From Nectonema munidae (lineage: Eukaryota; Nematomorpha; Nectonematoida; Nectonematidae), in the NCBI GenBank assembly GCA_030549495.1, contig JAUIRK010000898.1, positions 1,674,001 through 1,738,000 on the forward strand: a stretch of 64,000 nucleotides of DNA, in the 5' to 3' direction. Each line of letters opens with the position of its first letter. Within the stretch, counting starts at the first letter, position 1. Below the pieces are notes generated by a model, which was given only the letters and a program-made list of their open reading frames with translations, was not told the DNA's origin and ran no database searches. The translations under genes were made by a program, and so were the position numbers. Shown piece after piece: positions 44,621 through 56,315 of this stretch.

Positions 44621-46005
44621 TGTACATAGAATACAAATTAAAAACTATTTCAGTATGTTTGTGTAGTTTCATACTCCCAATGCCCAACATATACACTTGC
44701 TTTTTACAGATAAAATAAATACAATCACGTATTGAACTAATAAAAGTTACTTTAAAAGGTACTCATTCAAGATGAGCATACGGCACCATTTCAAATTTAC
44801 CAAGTTTCTCCGACTGTGATTCTAAAAAAAAGGCGGCTAGAATAACGAATCAGGATGAAAGATTTCTTGATATTTTTAGATTAAATTTTCTTCAGCGATA
44901 TTGCGTTTACGCCCAAAAACAAAAAATATTAATTATGTAAGTATCTGCGATCGAAGTGGATTGGATAAAACGAGTGCTTGATACGCACATATAATTGAAG
45001 AATTGAAACAAAAATATAATGAGTAATAAAAACAGATGAAATAATTGCTAAATTTATGGAACTATTCAGTAAAAAAGTTACATTGAAGATGAATAGCGAA
45101 GAAAGATGAAAATGAATGTTTATTCAAAAAGAATTTGTTTTCATTGCATTAGGCCGTGTTATCAAAGTAATTGCTTTAATATTGAAAGAAAATGAATTCT
45201 AACGAGAGTATCTTATAAATGTCACATAAAAATCAATTTGAGGAAAAAATAATTATTACTAAAATTTGCTTCAAGTATAATAAAATTATTAATTACACTG
45301 TTGAACAAGTAAATTGCTTAGGAAAGAAATAAGCAATTTGGTATCAGTTCAGTGGTACAGAAGAGAAAATACTAACACTACTTGATTACACTTCAAACAT
45401 AAAAAATATGCTGAGTCAGTGATGTGAAAAATACTGTGAATGAAAGATTAATCGCTTCATTCAAAACGGATTGAACCTTTTAAATCACGTACATAAAAAT
45501 GTTTTTTTTCAAGGAGAAAAAAAGGATAAGTATCGCAATATTGTTATTTACAATCTGACTTATCAAGAAAGAATATTTAAGCTTGTTTTATACTCGACCT
45601 GCATATTTCCGACAATAAATGCTCAACTAATTTACGACAGTGAGTAACAAAAAAGAAAGGGAATTTTTGGGGGGAGAGAAGGAAATAAAGGATTATAATT
45701 TTTTCAAAAACATAGAAAATTTGAAAAATAATAAAAAATGTTATAATGTAAAGTATAATCAGAATATCGCATACTTTCAGCAGTTATCATCTTTTTTCCA
45801 TATGACACTTACATTTGGTTTTATCTTCCAATTAAATTTTTTTTATAAATTTTAAAAGAATTGCGTTTGAAACTCAACCGTAAAACAATTAAAGTAATAT
45901 GGAAAGTCTACTCACAAGTCAAACAAGCTTTATAAAATTGAAAAAATTCAAAATTATTGGTGAAGCGAAAGGTTTTTTCACCCCCTTTGAAATAACATAA
46001 AACGA
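44621..46005. other. Intergenic, nothing identified
   Basis: AT-rich. Short frames such as 45640-45855 are Lys/Asn-rich and unconvincing. Confidence 0.4.
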
Positions 46006-46015
46006 AAGTAATCTC

Positions 46016-46080
46016 CCTACTAAGGACACACAAGCGACTGGAGAAAAGTGTCCTTATTAGAGAAATGTCCCCTCACTGTG
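46016..46080. repeat. Terminal-repeat-like sequence with paired GGACAC motifs
   Basis: TAAGGACAC and GTGTCCTTA lie about 20 bp apart as inverted copies, followed by TGTCCCCTCACTGTG. Read from the right this is CAGTGAGGGGACATTTCTC. The style is that of Tigger/pogo termini. It is about 330 bp from the Tigger-like transposase, but its orientation does not clearly make it that element's end. Confidence 0.4.
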
Positions 46081-46409
46081 AAATAATGCTATTTTGAAGG
46101 AAATTTTTTTATAACGTGCATACATTTTTAGACCAATTTTGAGATGCATGTAGATAGTTGATGTGTTTTTATCATTCGTAGATAGTCATGTGTATTATGT
46201 AAATTATACATTTTTTCCAGATCATATTTAATTATACAACAAAATAGATGTAAATTGCAACAGTGTCTGTAACTTTTAATAAAATAGGTATGTGTATATA
46301 AAAATAAGATAAAAAATTGAGATTTTTTATTGCTTTTGGAGAAAAATTTGATGGATGTTTGTTTAAAACATTCTGATTGGGCTATGATTAAGGTCAGCTG
46401 TTCTTTCAG

Positions 46410-47815
46410 TTTTCACAACATCTCATATCCACTAGAAATATCTTTATCTGCACAAAAATGACGCAACTGTGTTGCTAGTTTTATTGCTATGAAAAATGTG
46501 ATGGGCTCTGGAAGTGTGGGTGAGGTATCATCGTCATCATCATCACTGTCAGCTGTTTTAGAAGGTTCGTTTCTTGTGATGTTAGTAAGATTTTTAAGCA
46601 AATTCTGCTCCCAGTTGACATCTAAAGGTTCATTAACTTCCAGGGCTCTTCGGGGCTGGTGATGGGATCTTCAATGATTGCACTGGACAGGTGGAGGAGT
46701 TCTGCGAGATTACGGTTGTCTTCGTCGTTATTTTCTGGAACCTGGACATTAACAACACCACACCTTGCAAAGCACTTAGTGACAGTCGACGATTTAACAT
46801 CATTCATAGAATTATGAATCCAACGACATGCATCCAACAGAAAAGCTCAGATTTCACTGTTGTTAATTCTGTTGAGCAAGGAACGAAAATGTGTTTTTTG
46901 TAGTGCATTATAAATGTTTTGATAGTTTGGTCTAAAGGCTGGAGCATAGGTGTAGAGTTTGCAGGGAGGAAGAGAAGTTTGACGTTGATGTGCGTTCCGG
47001 GTAAATGTAACGTAGCGTTATCCAACAAAAGGGATCACATTCCTGTGCTGAGCTTTTATTTAATTGTTCAACGTTTTATCCGGTCATTAACACATCACCT
47101 GTCATTCAGGCTTTTTTGTTGTGGTATCATTTGGTAAGTAGTTTTTAATATTAATGTTTTTGAAGCAACGGGGTTTACGTGCTTTACAAATCACAACATC
47201 AGGTTAAAATACACCTAGTTGATTGACACAATGTGATACAGTTTTGCGTGTTTTCTAAGATTTTGCACCGGTGCACTTATCTCCTTTGTATACGAAGGTT
47301 TTATCAGAAAGCGCGCGAAAGGTTTATCCGGTTTCATCCTTATTAAAATGTTTTGCATAGAAGTTGGGTGAGCTTGGAAACCATTCAGTTAGAGTATCAT
47401 CTACATTACAGAATCCACCGCTTCTAACGGAAAATGTGTTGTGTCTCTTGCGAAACGTTGTTAGCCAGCTACACGAAGCTTTGAAGTCGGTCAACCCAAG
47501 TTTTTCAGCCGCTATACGAGCATGTGCCTATAAGAATGGCCCAAACACAGGAGTTTATCGATCGAGCCTTTTGAAAACACGACAGCACAAATCTTCACTT
47601 GTTAAACGAGTGCACAGTCGTTTTCGATTAGACGTGACATTATCCCCGTAGGCAACCATGTATTCCGCTTTACGTTTTATTGTTTGCTATATTTGAGTCT
47701 TTTCGACACCAAATTCTTGTGCCAATCGGATAACTTTTTCCAGACTTTTCATGTTCTTGGATAACTTTGACATTATCATTTAAAGCTAAATCTTTTCTTG
47801 TTAACTTAGACATTT
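46410..47815 (-). mobile_element. Tigger-like (pogo superfamily) transposase, broken
   Basis: Read on the minus strand from 47814: a helix-turn-helix start (MSKLTRKDLALNDNVKVIQE, then VIRLAQEFGVEKTQI and IKRKAEYM). A CENP-B/Tc5-like second DNA-binding part (ARIAAEKLG...) follows. The DDE domain has NKDETG near 47.35 kb and a block of LDNATLHLPG, VKLLFLPANSTPMLQPLDQ at about 47028-46910. The tail reads WIHNSMNDVKSSTVTKCFARCG (46820-46760). Stops and frame changes occur throughout, so it is a dead copy. Plus-strand frames here are shadows. Terminal repeats were not established. Confidence 0.82.
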
Positions 47816-48500
47816 TCTGAAAAGATTATCATAAAGGGAAACAAAAATTTACATTCAAAAATATTATAAAACAATAGTCAAAAATTAAATAAATGATGAT
47901 TGAGAGTAAATGTATTTTGTATAGTTTTAATTCACAAAAAATAATAATATATATAAAATTGAATATATCAATGTTAAAAACATAAAGCATTGAATTTATA
48001 AAAATATTCAATAAACAAAACAACTTAAAATCTATATATTCTTGGAAAAAAAATTCAGAATTATATTTATTAATTTATAAAAAAAATCTTGTTCAAGTCA
48101 AAAACTATTAAAAATATAGTATGCGTTCAAAAATTCACAATTAAATAAAGGTTAGGAAAATTTTTTGAAATAGTTTTCAAAACGACTGAGATAAAAAAAG
48201 TATGAGAATTATGAAAATAAATTTAAAAAAACTCTAATTTTTATATTAATTATAAACAAAGAGGTTATACAGTCTTAACGTTAAATATAAAATTAAAGCT
48301 ACGGAGTAAATTTGATATAGATTGTGTAGAGTAGTCATAAAGCAAAAAATACGTTGTGTGCTACAATCGTGATAAAATAAACAATCATTTACACACAAAA
48401 TGTTTCACAGTAATGATAATGAAAGTTGAAAAAACCAATTGTCATTTTGTTATAGGTTTTCACAACTGATCGCGTTATTAATGTAGTCACCGGTCGCATT
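47816..48500. other. AT-rich flank of the Tigger-like relic
   Basis: No matching terminal repeat found; nothing else recognised. Confidence 0.4.
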
Positions 48501-48505
48501 TAGGG

Positions 48506-48730
48506 TTATAAAACGACATTTTTATAAAACGTGTATCGTCCGCAAATAGGAATACGGGTCTGTCCGATTTGGGGAATAAGCCAACAATACATATCAATGG
48601 TAAAAATTTGGGACTTTAATTTAATGTCCGCAAACTGGATCTGTACGCACTGCGGAGATGCCCGAATAGGGAATTGATATTTTAGGATTTTGTCAGATAA
48701 ATCCACCACGCCGAGATTCTGGTTCATCAA
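48506..48730 (-). mobile_element. Possible piggyBac transposase scrap
   Basis: NQNLGVVDLSDKILKYQFPI on the minus strand resembles the piggyBac DDE-region motif (N..MGGVDLSDQ....Y...IR). What follows (YCWLIP near the spot where piggyBac proteins have AWLLY) is weaker. At 75 codons without further context it remains tentative. Confidence 0.35.
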
Positions 48731-51000
48731 AATTTAGAAAATTTTTTGAGCGATATTTTGATTTAGTAATATTCATTCTTGAAAATCATCTCAGCATATG
48801 CATGAACTGCAAAGCGAAATTTGTTACAAAAATTCGATTTCAGAATATTTTTCCTAAGATATATAAAAAAATAACTGGGTCCCAGATTAACATTGAATAT
48901 TAAAGTCTGAAATTGTAGAAAAATAATCAGATCCAAGAGATTCAGAAAAGTAAATAAAATTTATAATTGCTTACTTAAGATTAATTGTGACACAATTTTT
49001 AGATACGAAAATAGTAAGGGATTTTTCTAGAAAAAAATAGAAAATCCGATCTCAGAAAATTCCTTTTTAGAAACTCTCGATTGACTATATTTAGTTGCGG
49101 AAATTATTATATCTGAATAGCTATAAAACTATTATATTTGAATAGCTATAATACTATTATATTTATTTATAGTAACTGCTATAACGAAATAAATAACTGG
49201 CTTCAGACCGAGTTTTCTTAGACCAAATTTTTTATTCAGAGTTTTTTGAGATCCAGTTTTCTGGCCACCATTCTAAATATAATATATATATATATTAACG
49301 TCAAATCTAATTATGCAACAAAAAATCATTAGACAAGCTAGATGAAATTATCCTGGGATCGGCTTTGCCACAGAGGGTCATATGTTTGACAGCACTGCAT
49401 GTAGTATACACGGATGGGATTAGGGGTGCCATATCTCAACTTTTCGACACTATTTTAAAATATCAACTGACAAACATTTTTAACATTTCACAAAAAAAAT
49501 TCACGATTAGATTAATTACGAACATTTTTTAATTTTCTATTTCTGGTTTTAATATTACTGTTAGGGTGGTAGGGTAGTTTAATCTAATTTGTTTGATTAA
49601 AAATATATAACAACTTGTTCTATATAGACAATAGACAATAAGAAACAACTTTAAAAAATAGAACTTGGTTTTGTTTATTTTAATAACATTAAAGTGTAGA
49701 AAAAGTAGAGATAAAAATAAGAAGAATAGAAACTTGATCTAGACAAACTAGCTACACTTCATAACTATTTTTATGAGTTGGTATGACAAAGCGATGAAAC
49801 AAAAATATGGGCTTGGATTTAGATAAACAGTAATCAATATTTTATTGCAGTGATGAAAAGTAGTGTTTTTAGCCTAGTTTTAGTAGTGATTAGCAAGACT
49901 TACTTAAGCACTAAGAAGTGAAGACGACTCAAAATTCGACAAGTCACTATCATTTTTGGTAAATCTTTATTCATCATTCAAACACAATATTTATTAAATC
50001 TAATTGATAATTTTCGGAAAAAAACAATGATTGAATACGGACCAACTTTCCTGTTCATATTTGGATGGACACAAACGACGCAAAGTATGTCCTTACCTTG
50101 ATTAAGATATCTATCGAGATAACGGTTGCGCGTCACTAATGGAATGTCGGAAAAAACGTAAAATAATAATGATGACGCTGTGGAGATCATTATAAAATTG
50201 AACTGTGCTGACGACACTCATTTCATCGTACATACTCTTTGTAACTCCATCTGCTATTAATTTCTACGTCCTACCCTTGATGTATACGCGCCTTCTGGGC
50301 AAAATGTTAGATAATAATAATCAAAGTGATATGAAATCATTGTCAAAACACATCTGTAATTTTAACATTGATTTTTCAATTAGAATAATAAAAATCTACC
50401 GTGTGATCACTATATATTTATCATTTGGCCTTTCTTACACGTCTTGAAAGAAGAATGTAATCGTGTCATTCAATAACCCTATTTCTGACGAGCTATTTTT
50501 ATTTCATCAGTGACGAGGGGGGGGGAGCTATTTTGACCCTTCTTTTTTCTTAAAATATTGAATATTTTTGCAAGATTCTTACGTATAGAACCCACTAAAT
50601 AATTGGTTGCGAATCTGATGGTGTCGTCATTTACTTTTCATGAAAATCATTGCACAAGAAAGGATATACCAAATTACAAATTCAAAATAATACTTATGAA
50701 ATATAAGATAAGATACGCTAGCTTTTGATGTAAAATTGGATATTTTTATTGTATATCGAATCTTTAGATAAGAATGAATAGATGATGATAGACAAATCTA
50801 TATAAGATTCAAACCAAAATGTTTAGCTTACATTAAAGTTTTTAATATAAAACTATTTTTAAGGTTTATTTGAAAAAAATGTCTTCCATGCATTGCTAAA
50901 CGCATAAATTAATTTTCAATCAGTCAATCCATAAAGGAAAGTTCCAATTGCTAAAAAAAGGAAAATGAATGAAAATTTCGAGTTATCAACGTATATATTA
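48731..51000. other. Intergenic; one possible minus-strand exon
   Basis: Mostly AT-rich. On the minus strand, 50215-50095 is less AT-rich and reads SSAQFNFIMISTASSLLFYV, then SDIPLVTRNRYLDRYLNQ, before AAG|GTAAGGAC, a good splice donor. It could be a first exon with a signal-peptide-like start, but no downstream exon was recognised. A G-run lies at 50518. Confidence 0.3.
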
Positions 51001-51830
51001 GGGTTAGATCACACACATATTTTCTAAAAGTCAAATACAAATACTTTTGTTTGGGATTCCAAAAATTCAGATATTTTATTTGGGAATCCAAAAATACAAA
51101 TACTTATGTTTGGAATTCCAAAAATATCGGTGGATTGATATCAAAAGGAAGAACACCTTTCAAATTTTCGGATCTGATAAAGATGAAATGGCCATATAAG
51201 CCATAACTAATTCTCTTCTAAACTCTTTTTTTGTTCTTATTTTATTTCGTGAACCCCAAATGGGGAATGTCTATAAAATCTATAAACTATAAATATATTT
51301 GTTTATATAGATAAAAGATTATTATAATTTTTTTCTTATAAATTTTTACACTAAAATACTTTGGAAATTTTTTTCAAGTGTAATAAAATACATTTTTAAT
51401 AGTGGTAATTTCAGTAGTCAAAAGCTTTGAGGCAACACATTATATTAAATCTGAAGTTAACAAAAGCAATTAATTAATAAGTTTTGCTATCAGATATAAA
51501 ATATATCTATAAAAAGAATTTGTATGAAATAATTTCCTTAGAAATTCAACTAGTAGCCGTGGGTGATAGCAAATGGGGCTCATGGAAGGCAATGCGTTAA
51601 TTAGACTTATGAATCATTTGATATACTTGATAAGCATCATACACTAGTAAATCATGGTTCTCCATTCTTCCCAAATAATCGTTAAATCAAGTAGGGATTT
51701 TATACGTCAAATATTTTTGCTTCGAATTCCAAAAATACATATACAAATACTATTTTCGATATCCCAAAAATAAACACATCACATTTGTATTTAAATACAA
51801 TTCAAATACAAATGTATTTGATCCAACCCA
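51001..51830. repeat. CAAATACAAATAC-rich element, copy 2
   Basis: Starts near GGGTTAGATCACACAC and ends at TTTGATCCAACCC, loosely inverted ends. Both sides carry repeated CAAATACAAATACTTTTG..GGAATTCCAAAAAT phrases of about 45 bp (51031-51130 and 51708-51810). Probably a DNA-transposon MITE with subterminal repeats. Confidence 0.45.
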
Positions 51831-53510
51831 TATACACTGACTTTGATGCCGACCTCAAGACACTGTTTTACGTTAAAGCCAAGTTGCTGTTTAGAATGAT
51901 GTGTATTAGCTGTTATTACTATTGGTACTCTTAAGTAATGTTAATTATTGTAATTTTATTCTTTCACTTTTTAATAAGTTGAGTCCTCAAATTAATCAAG
52001 AATGTTTTTAACTTTCCTGCCCATTAGCAAATGGCTTCAAATTAACTTCTGTTGGCTCGCCACCACTCTACGCAAAATTAGTGATAAGATATAGATAGAA
52101 ATTTGTTATTTGATTCACTTAATCTACGTATGTAACAATATTTAAGCATGGGGGTATTTAATAAAAATAAAGAATGATCCTGATTGAAATTTCTGTCGTT
52201 TATTTAATTTTTTTTCGTCTTTCAATTATGTACTATTTGTAAGCGCGCCTTTATGCATTTCTTTTTAATATTGATTTGACTTTTTTTATACCTTATACTT
52301 AATGGATTTTTGATTATCTTCTTGCTCTACTTTGAAATCTAATAAAGAAATCTTTTCTTTCTTAAAAAAATGATGATGATGATAATAATAAATAATAGTG
52401 AAAATTCAAACGACGTTTGAAACAATAAAAAGTATTCCTTCACAATGCAAACTAATAAATAATGAAGATTACAGTCATAATAATTTTGCCAAAAAGGATT
52501 CATAAATTTCATCACATGAAGGGTAAATAAATCAAATCATGATAAAAAAATAAATCAAAGAAAAAACGCCTTAAGATAATGACATCTCGGGAAAAGACAC
52601 AAATTACGAAAAACAAAGACAACTAAGCTTCTCTTCGCTATCACAAAAGCGACCGTCAAACAAGGAATGAGAGATGGTCATTCAAGATAATAAAAATGTT
52701 ACTAATGTGAAAAGTGAGCTTATCGTCGTATTTCGAGCAAAAACAATTAAATCAAGTTATCTGACTCACAGTACGTCGGGTAACAGGAGTAAAACTCATA
52801 GACGTCACAACTTTCAAAAAAGGTTCAAGGACAGTTAAAATATAAGTATATTTCAAATAAAAAATAAAATAAAAAAGTATATTCCAAATAAAAAAAATAC
52901 TTAATTATAAGTGATTTTATTTTAGAAAAACTTTCTTAAATATTACTATGTAATATATGTGGATGAATAGATGGCAGAGAAGGATGCAAATCGTTGAAAA
53001 ATAAATGTACAACATCATGAATTTTTGGAGAATGATAACACTATGTAAGAAAAAATGTTTTAATCTAGTTTTGCCTTTTCTGGTTTAAATCGCGTCCAGT
53101 GAATACGATGGTAGTACTTCTTTTTTTGTAACATAGATATTTTTATCATTTTTAATTAATCCAATTTTTGAGATAACATTGTATTTTTTGGGACGTTAAT
53201 ATACGTTTCCATTAAAAATGGTTAGAAGACGCTATACAATATAAAGTAATTATTTTTGTGTGGAATAAATATATTGGTTGAAAGAAGCAAACTACTTTTT
53301 AAGTGCTATAAAATATTAAATCGCATATGAAGAATATTTTTGTGTGAAAATCAGAAAGCAGTATTCAAAAAAATCAACCCTACAAGGATAGGTAACCACA
53401 AAATTAATATAGATCGGCGATGATTTGCCAATTCCAGTATGTTCAGCATAGAAATCTACATCTGATATTGATATTTCAGATCAAGATGATGACTGCAAAA
53501 GAAAAAAAAA
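51831..53510. other. Intergenic, nothing identified
   Basis: AT-rich with an ATG/ATA trinucleotide microsatellite at about 52371-52395. No gene seen. Confidence 0.4.
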
Positions 53511-53514
53511 CGTA

Positions 53515-56315
53515 AGCTACAACAAAAGATTCATTTTCAAGATTAAAAAGAGCTTGATCATCTAGTAGGGGTTCCCAACCCTGGGGTCCCGACCCCACTT
53601 GGGGTCAGCGAGTAATTTTTTGGGGTCGCAAAGACATTATAAATGATAATGATTCATAAGGGATTTGGCTGATATCAATGGATTAAGCCTGAAGCGGTAT
53701 ATATAGGCCTAATTCTAAAAAACAAAGGATAGAATATATGTCAAGTCAAACTGAACTATTTCCCTTAATGCCATGATTAACTGGTGAAATCAATTATACA
53801 GTAGATTTTGTCTATCGCCTTTCTCAGAACCTTTTAAATCCTAGGATTAACTTGTGGGGATCACAGGTTCTTAGCCATTTATACCTGTATCCATAGTGCT
53901 TCGGATATATATATATGCCTGTCTCGGATCATTTGTGTCAATTAAGAGTTTGCATCTAGCATCTCTGTGTGTCATTGTGCTACCAGTCCGTTTGAGCCAA
54001 CACTGAATTTGTATTTAAAGAGTTTGAATTTTCTATTAACTACGTTCAAGATAATGATATTCCCTGAATGTTAAGGATAATTTCACTGCAAATTACAAAC
54101 CTTAGTATCAAGTCAAATATACCGAAAATATTGATGTTTACAAACCAAAAGTAAGCTGCAGAAAGACATGCGGATATATGAAAGAAATAATTCAGATAAA
54201 TGAAAAAATAGGATCATTTCTTAAAGAAAAACTACATTGACAACAGATTTAAAACTGTTATGCAATCAGTTGTTAAAACAGTTAACTTCATAAAGTCAAA
54301 TACATTGAGCAATCGTTTGTTGGCTAAACTGTGCCAAGAAATAGATTCCAAGCATGAAGTTCTTCTATTGCACACTGAGATAAGGTGGCTGTCAAAAGGA
54401 AAATTATTGAAGAGATTTTGAGTTAAATGCTGAGGTGAGAGAATTCCTATCTCAGCAAGGAAGAACAGAACTTTCACATTTCCTTGGTGACATGAATAAT
54501 TTGGTAAAAACTGCATACTTGATAGATTTCTTCATAATTCTGAATTCCCTTAATCTTTCACTTCAGGGAGAGAATCCCAACACTTGATTTTGTAGAAAAA
54601 CGAAATGCCTTACAAATGAAGCTGAATTTTTGGCTGTCAAGGATAAAAAACAGAGAAATGTTTACATGTTTCCCACATTAAATACATTTGTTGAAGAAAA
54701 TGAGAATGATGTTCGATTCAACAACAGTTTTCAAAGTTTGCTGATCTTGGAGACTTTAAAAGAGGAGTTTATCGATATTTTCCAGAAAAGCCTCAGTTAT
54801 CCCATAGCTTACTTTGAAAACCATTTGCTGCAAAAATTGAAGATGTTGCTGAAATATATCAAGAAGAAATCATTGATTTTATCACATCTGATTGTGCAAA
54901 TACTGACTTTGAATCCCTAGCAGTGAATCAATTTTGGATCAAGCAATTACTTAGATATCCAAATTTGGCTGAAGGTATGCTGAGAATTCTCATGCCTTTT
55001 CCTTATGTGGGAAGTGACCTTTTCATGTTTACTACTTATAAAATCGAAGCTAAGAAATAAACTCCATGCTGAAGATGACCTACGTTGTGCTGTATCCAAA
55101 ACATCACGGATTGAGAAGTTGGTGATAGAAAAACAGTACCAAACATGACAAAGAACATTATTGTTTATTAAGGTTTGTATTAGTCGCATCAGTAACATCA
55201 AATTATGTTATTTTGAGCTATTTATATTGTATATAAATGTATATTTTCGTTCTTGCTATAATAAAATAAGTTACTACACTTATGTATCATTCTTATGTAT
55301 ACTTTAATCAATGAATATAGCCTTGGTCTTTGGGTGGGGTCGCAGAGAGTCTGGTGAGGCTTAAATGGGGTCGCTACTGGAAAAAGGTTGGGAAGCACTG
55401 AATTCTAGTGAATTACATAAAACTTACTAAAACAGGAGTTCGTTTGTTTGCATCAAAGTGAAAAAATGAAATTTGTTGGCAGCAAATATATCACACAAAA
55501 GATTTTTACGTTACAGACTTTTTAAGTCTCGGCAAAGAAAATAAAAGATTTATTAAAATAATTTATTTTAAAGCGTCCGCCCGATTAATGGTGTCTGTTC
55601 ATTGATTCTTGTATAAAAAGTCTCAACACTGTTTGTTTTGCTTCACAACAACATATCAATCTAACCCTATTAGTTACTATGTTAAACTAAATGAAGACTA
55701 CATAAAGTTAACATTTTTGCTAGATAAAATAATATATGAGTATAGATGAAACATATGCGCTAACTTCAAGATGTTCAGAATTCTACTAGGATTACAAGGT
55801 AGATAAGCATGATATTTGTAGCAAAAAATGAATGGCCAGGAAAGTAATCACTTAAAGTTGATGTTCCAAAAATGCAAAGTATGGTTCTCTTGTCTCTAGA
55901 AAAAATCTTCCTCCCTCCTCGTCATCTCAGATGGATCGTAGCATCTGCAGAAGCAGGTAGAAGTTTTTCCAAGCAAGCAAAGGTAGCTACTATACAAAAA
56001 CTATTGTTGGTGTGTTTGTTAAAAATTAGCTAAGCTTAAAAATAATCTTATAAATATATTGATTATTGTTCATTAAAAGTTCATTTTCGAAAAAATGTTA
56101 TCACGTGGTTAATTTATTTCTAAATCCGCTTTTGAGACGTAATATCAACATGGGCTTTTAGTTTTGTAAAGAATACAAAAATATGTTCTAATTTTTTCAT
56201 AAATATTGAAAACACAAAAAAATAACGTCAATTTTAAAATTAGCACATCAAACATCATAAAAAACACTAAAATTTATAATGAAACAAAAAATTCGTCAAA
56301 ATTTGTAAAACAGTA
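53515..56315 (+). repeat. Dispersed repeat D, copy 2, split by a hAT element
   Basis: The parts outside 53566-55400 follow the copy at 30.87-31.79 kb in order and orientation. They run from AAAAAGAGCTTGATCAT through CATATCAATCTAACCC and GAGACGTAATATCAACAT to AACACTAAAATTTATAATG. This copy has a few extra segments. No coding. Confidence 0.7.
53566..55400 (+). mobile_element. hAT element with both ends and broken ZBED-like transposase
   Basis: Ends TAGGGGTTCCCAACC at 53566 and GGTTGGGAAGCACTG at 55400 are hAT-type inverted repeats. Flanks TCATCTAG and AATTCTAG keep the last five of eight duplication bases. The + strand carries transposase relics: TVMQSVVKTVNFIKSNTLSN, LLLHTEIRWLSKGKLLKRF (54250-54415), then RNALQMKLNFWLSRIKNREM (about 54600), FPTLNTFVEENENDV and an FWIKQLLRYPNLAEGMLRIL end (about 54930-54990). 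It is related to the relic at 42 kb. Stops and frameshifts make it inactive. The first part of the coding region is eroded or absent. Confidence 0.83.

Noticed and set aside
46016-46080. This sequence as the 3' terminal repeat of the Tigger-like element
   Set aside because: The CAGTG end faces the transposase, so the orientation is wrong for that element, and no partner was found beyond 47.8 kb.
47364-47651. 95-codon frame on the + strand
   Set aside because: Antisense shadow of the Tigger-like transposase.
54232-54516. 94-codon frame on the minus strand
   Set aside because: Antisense to the hAT transposase relic, which carries the recognisable protein motifs.
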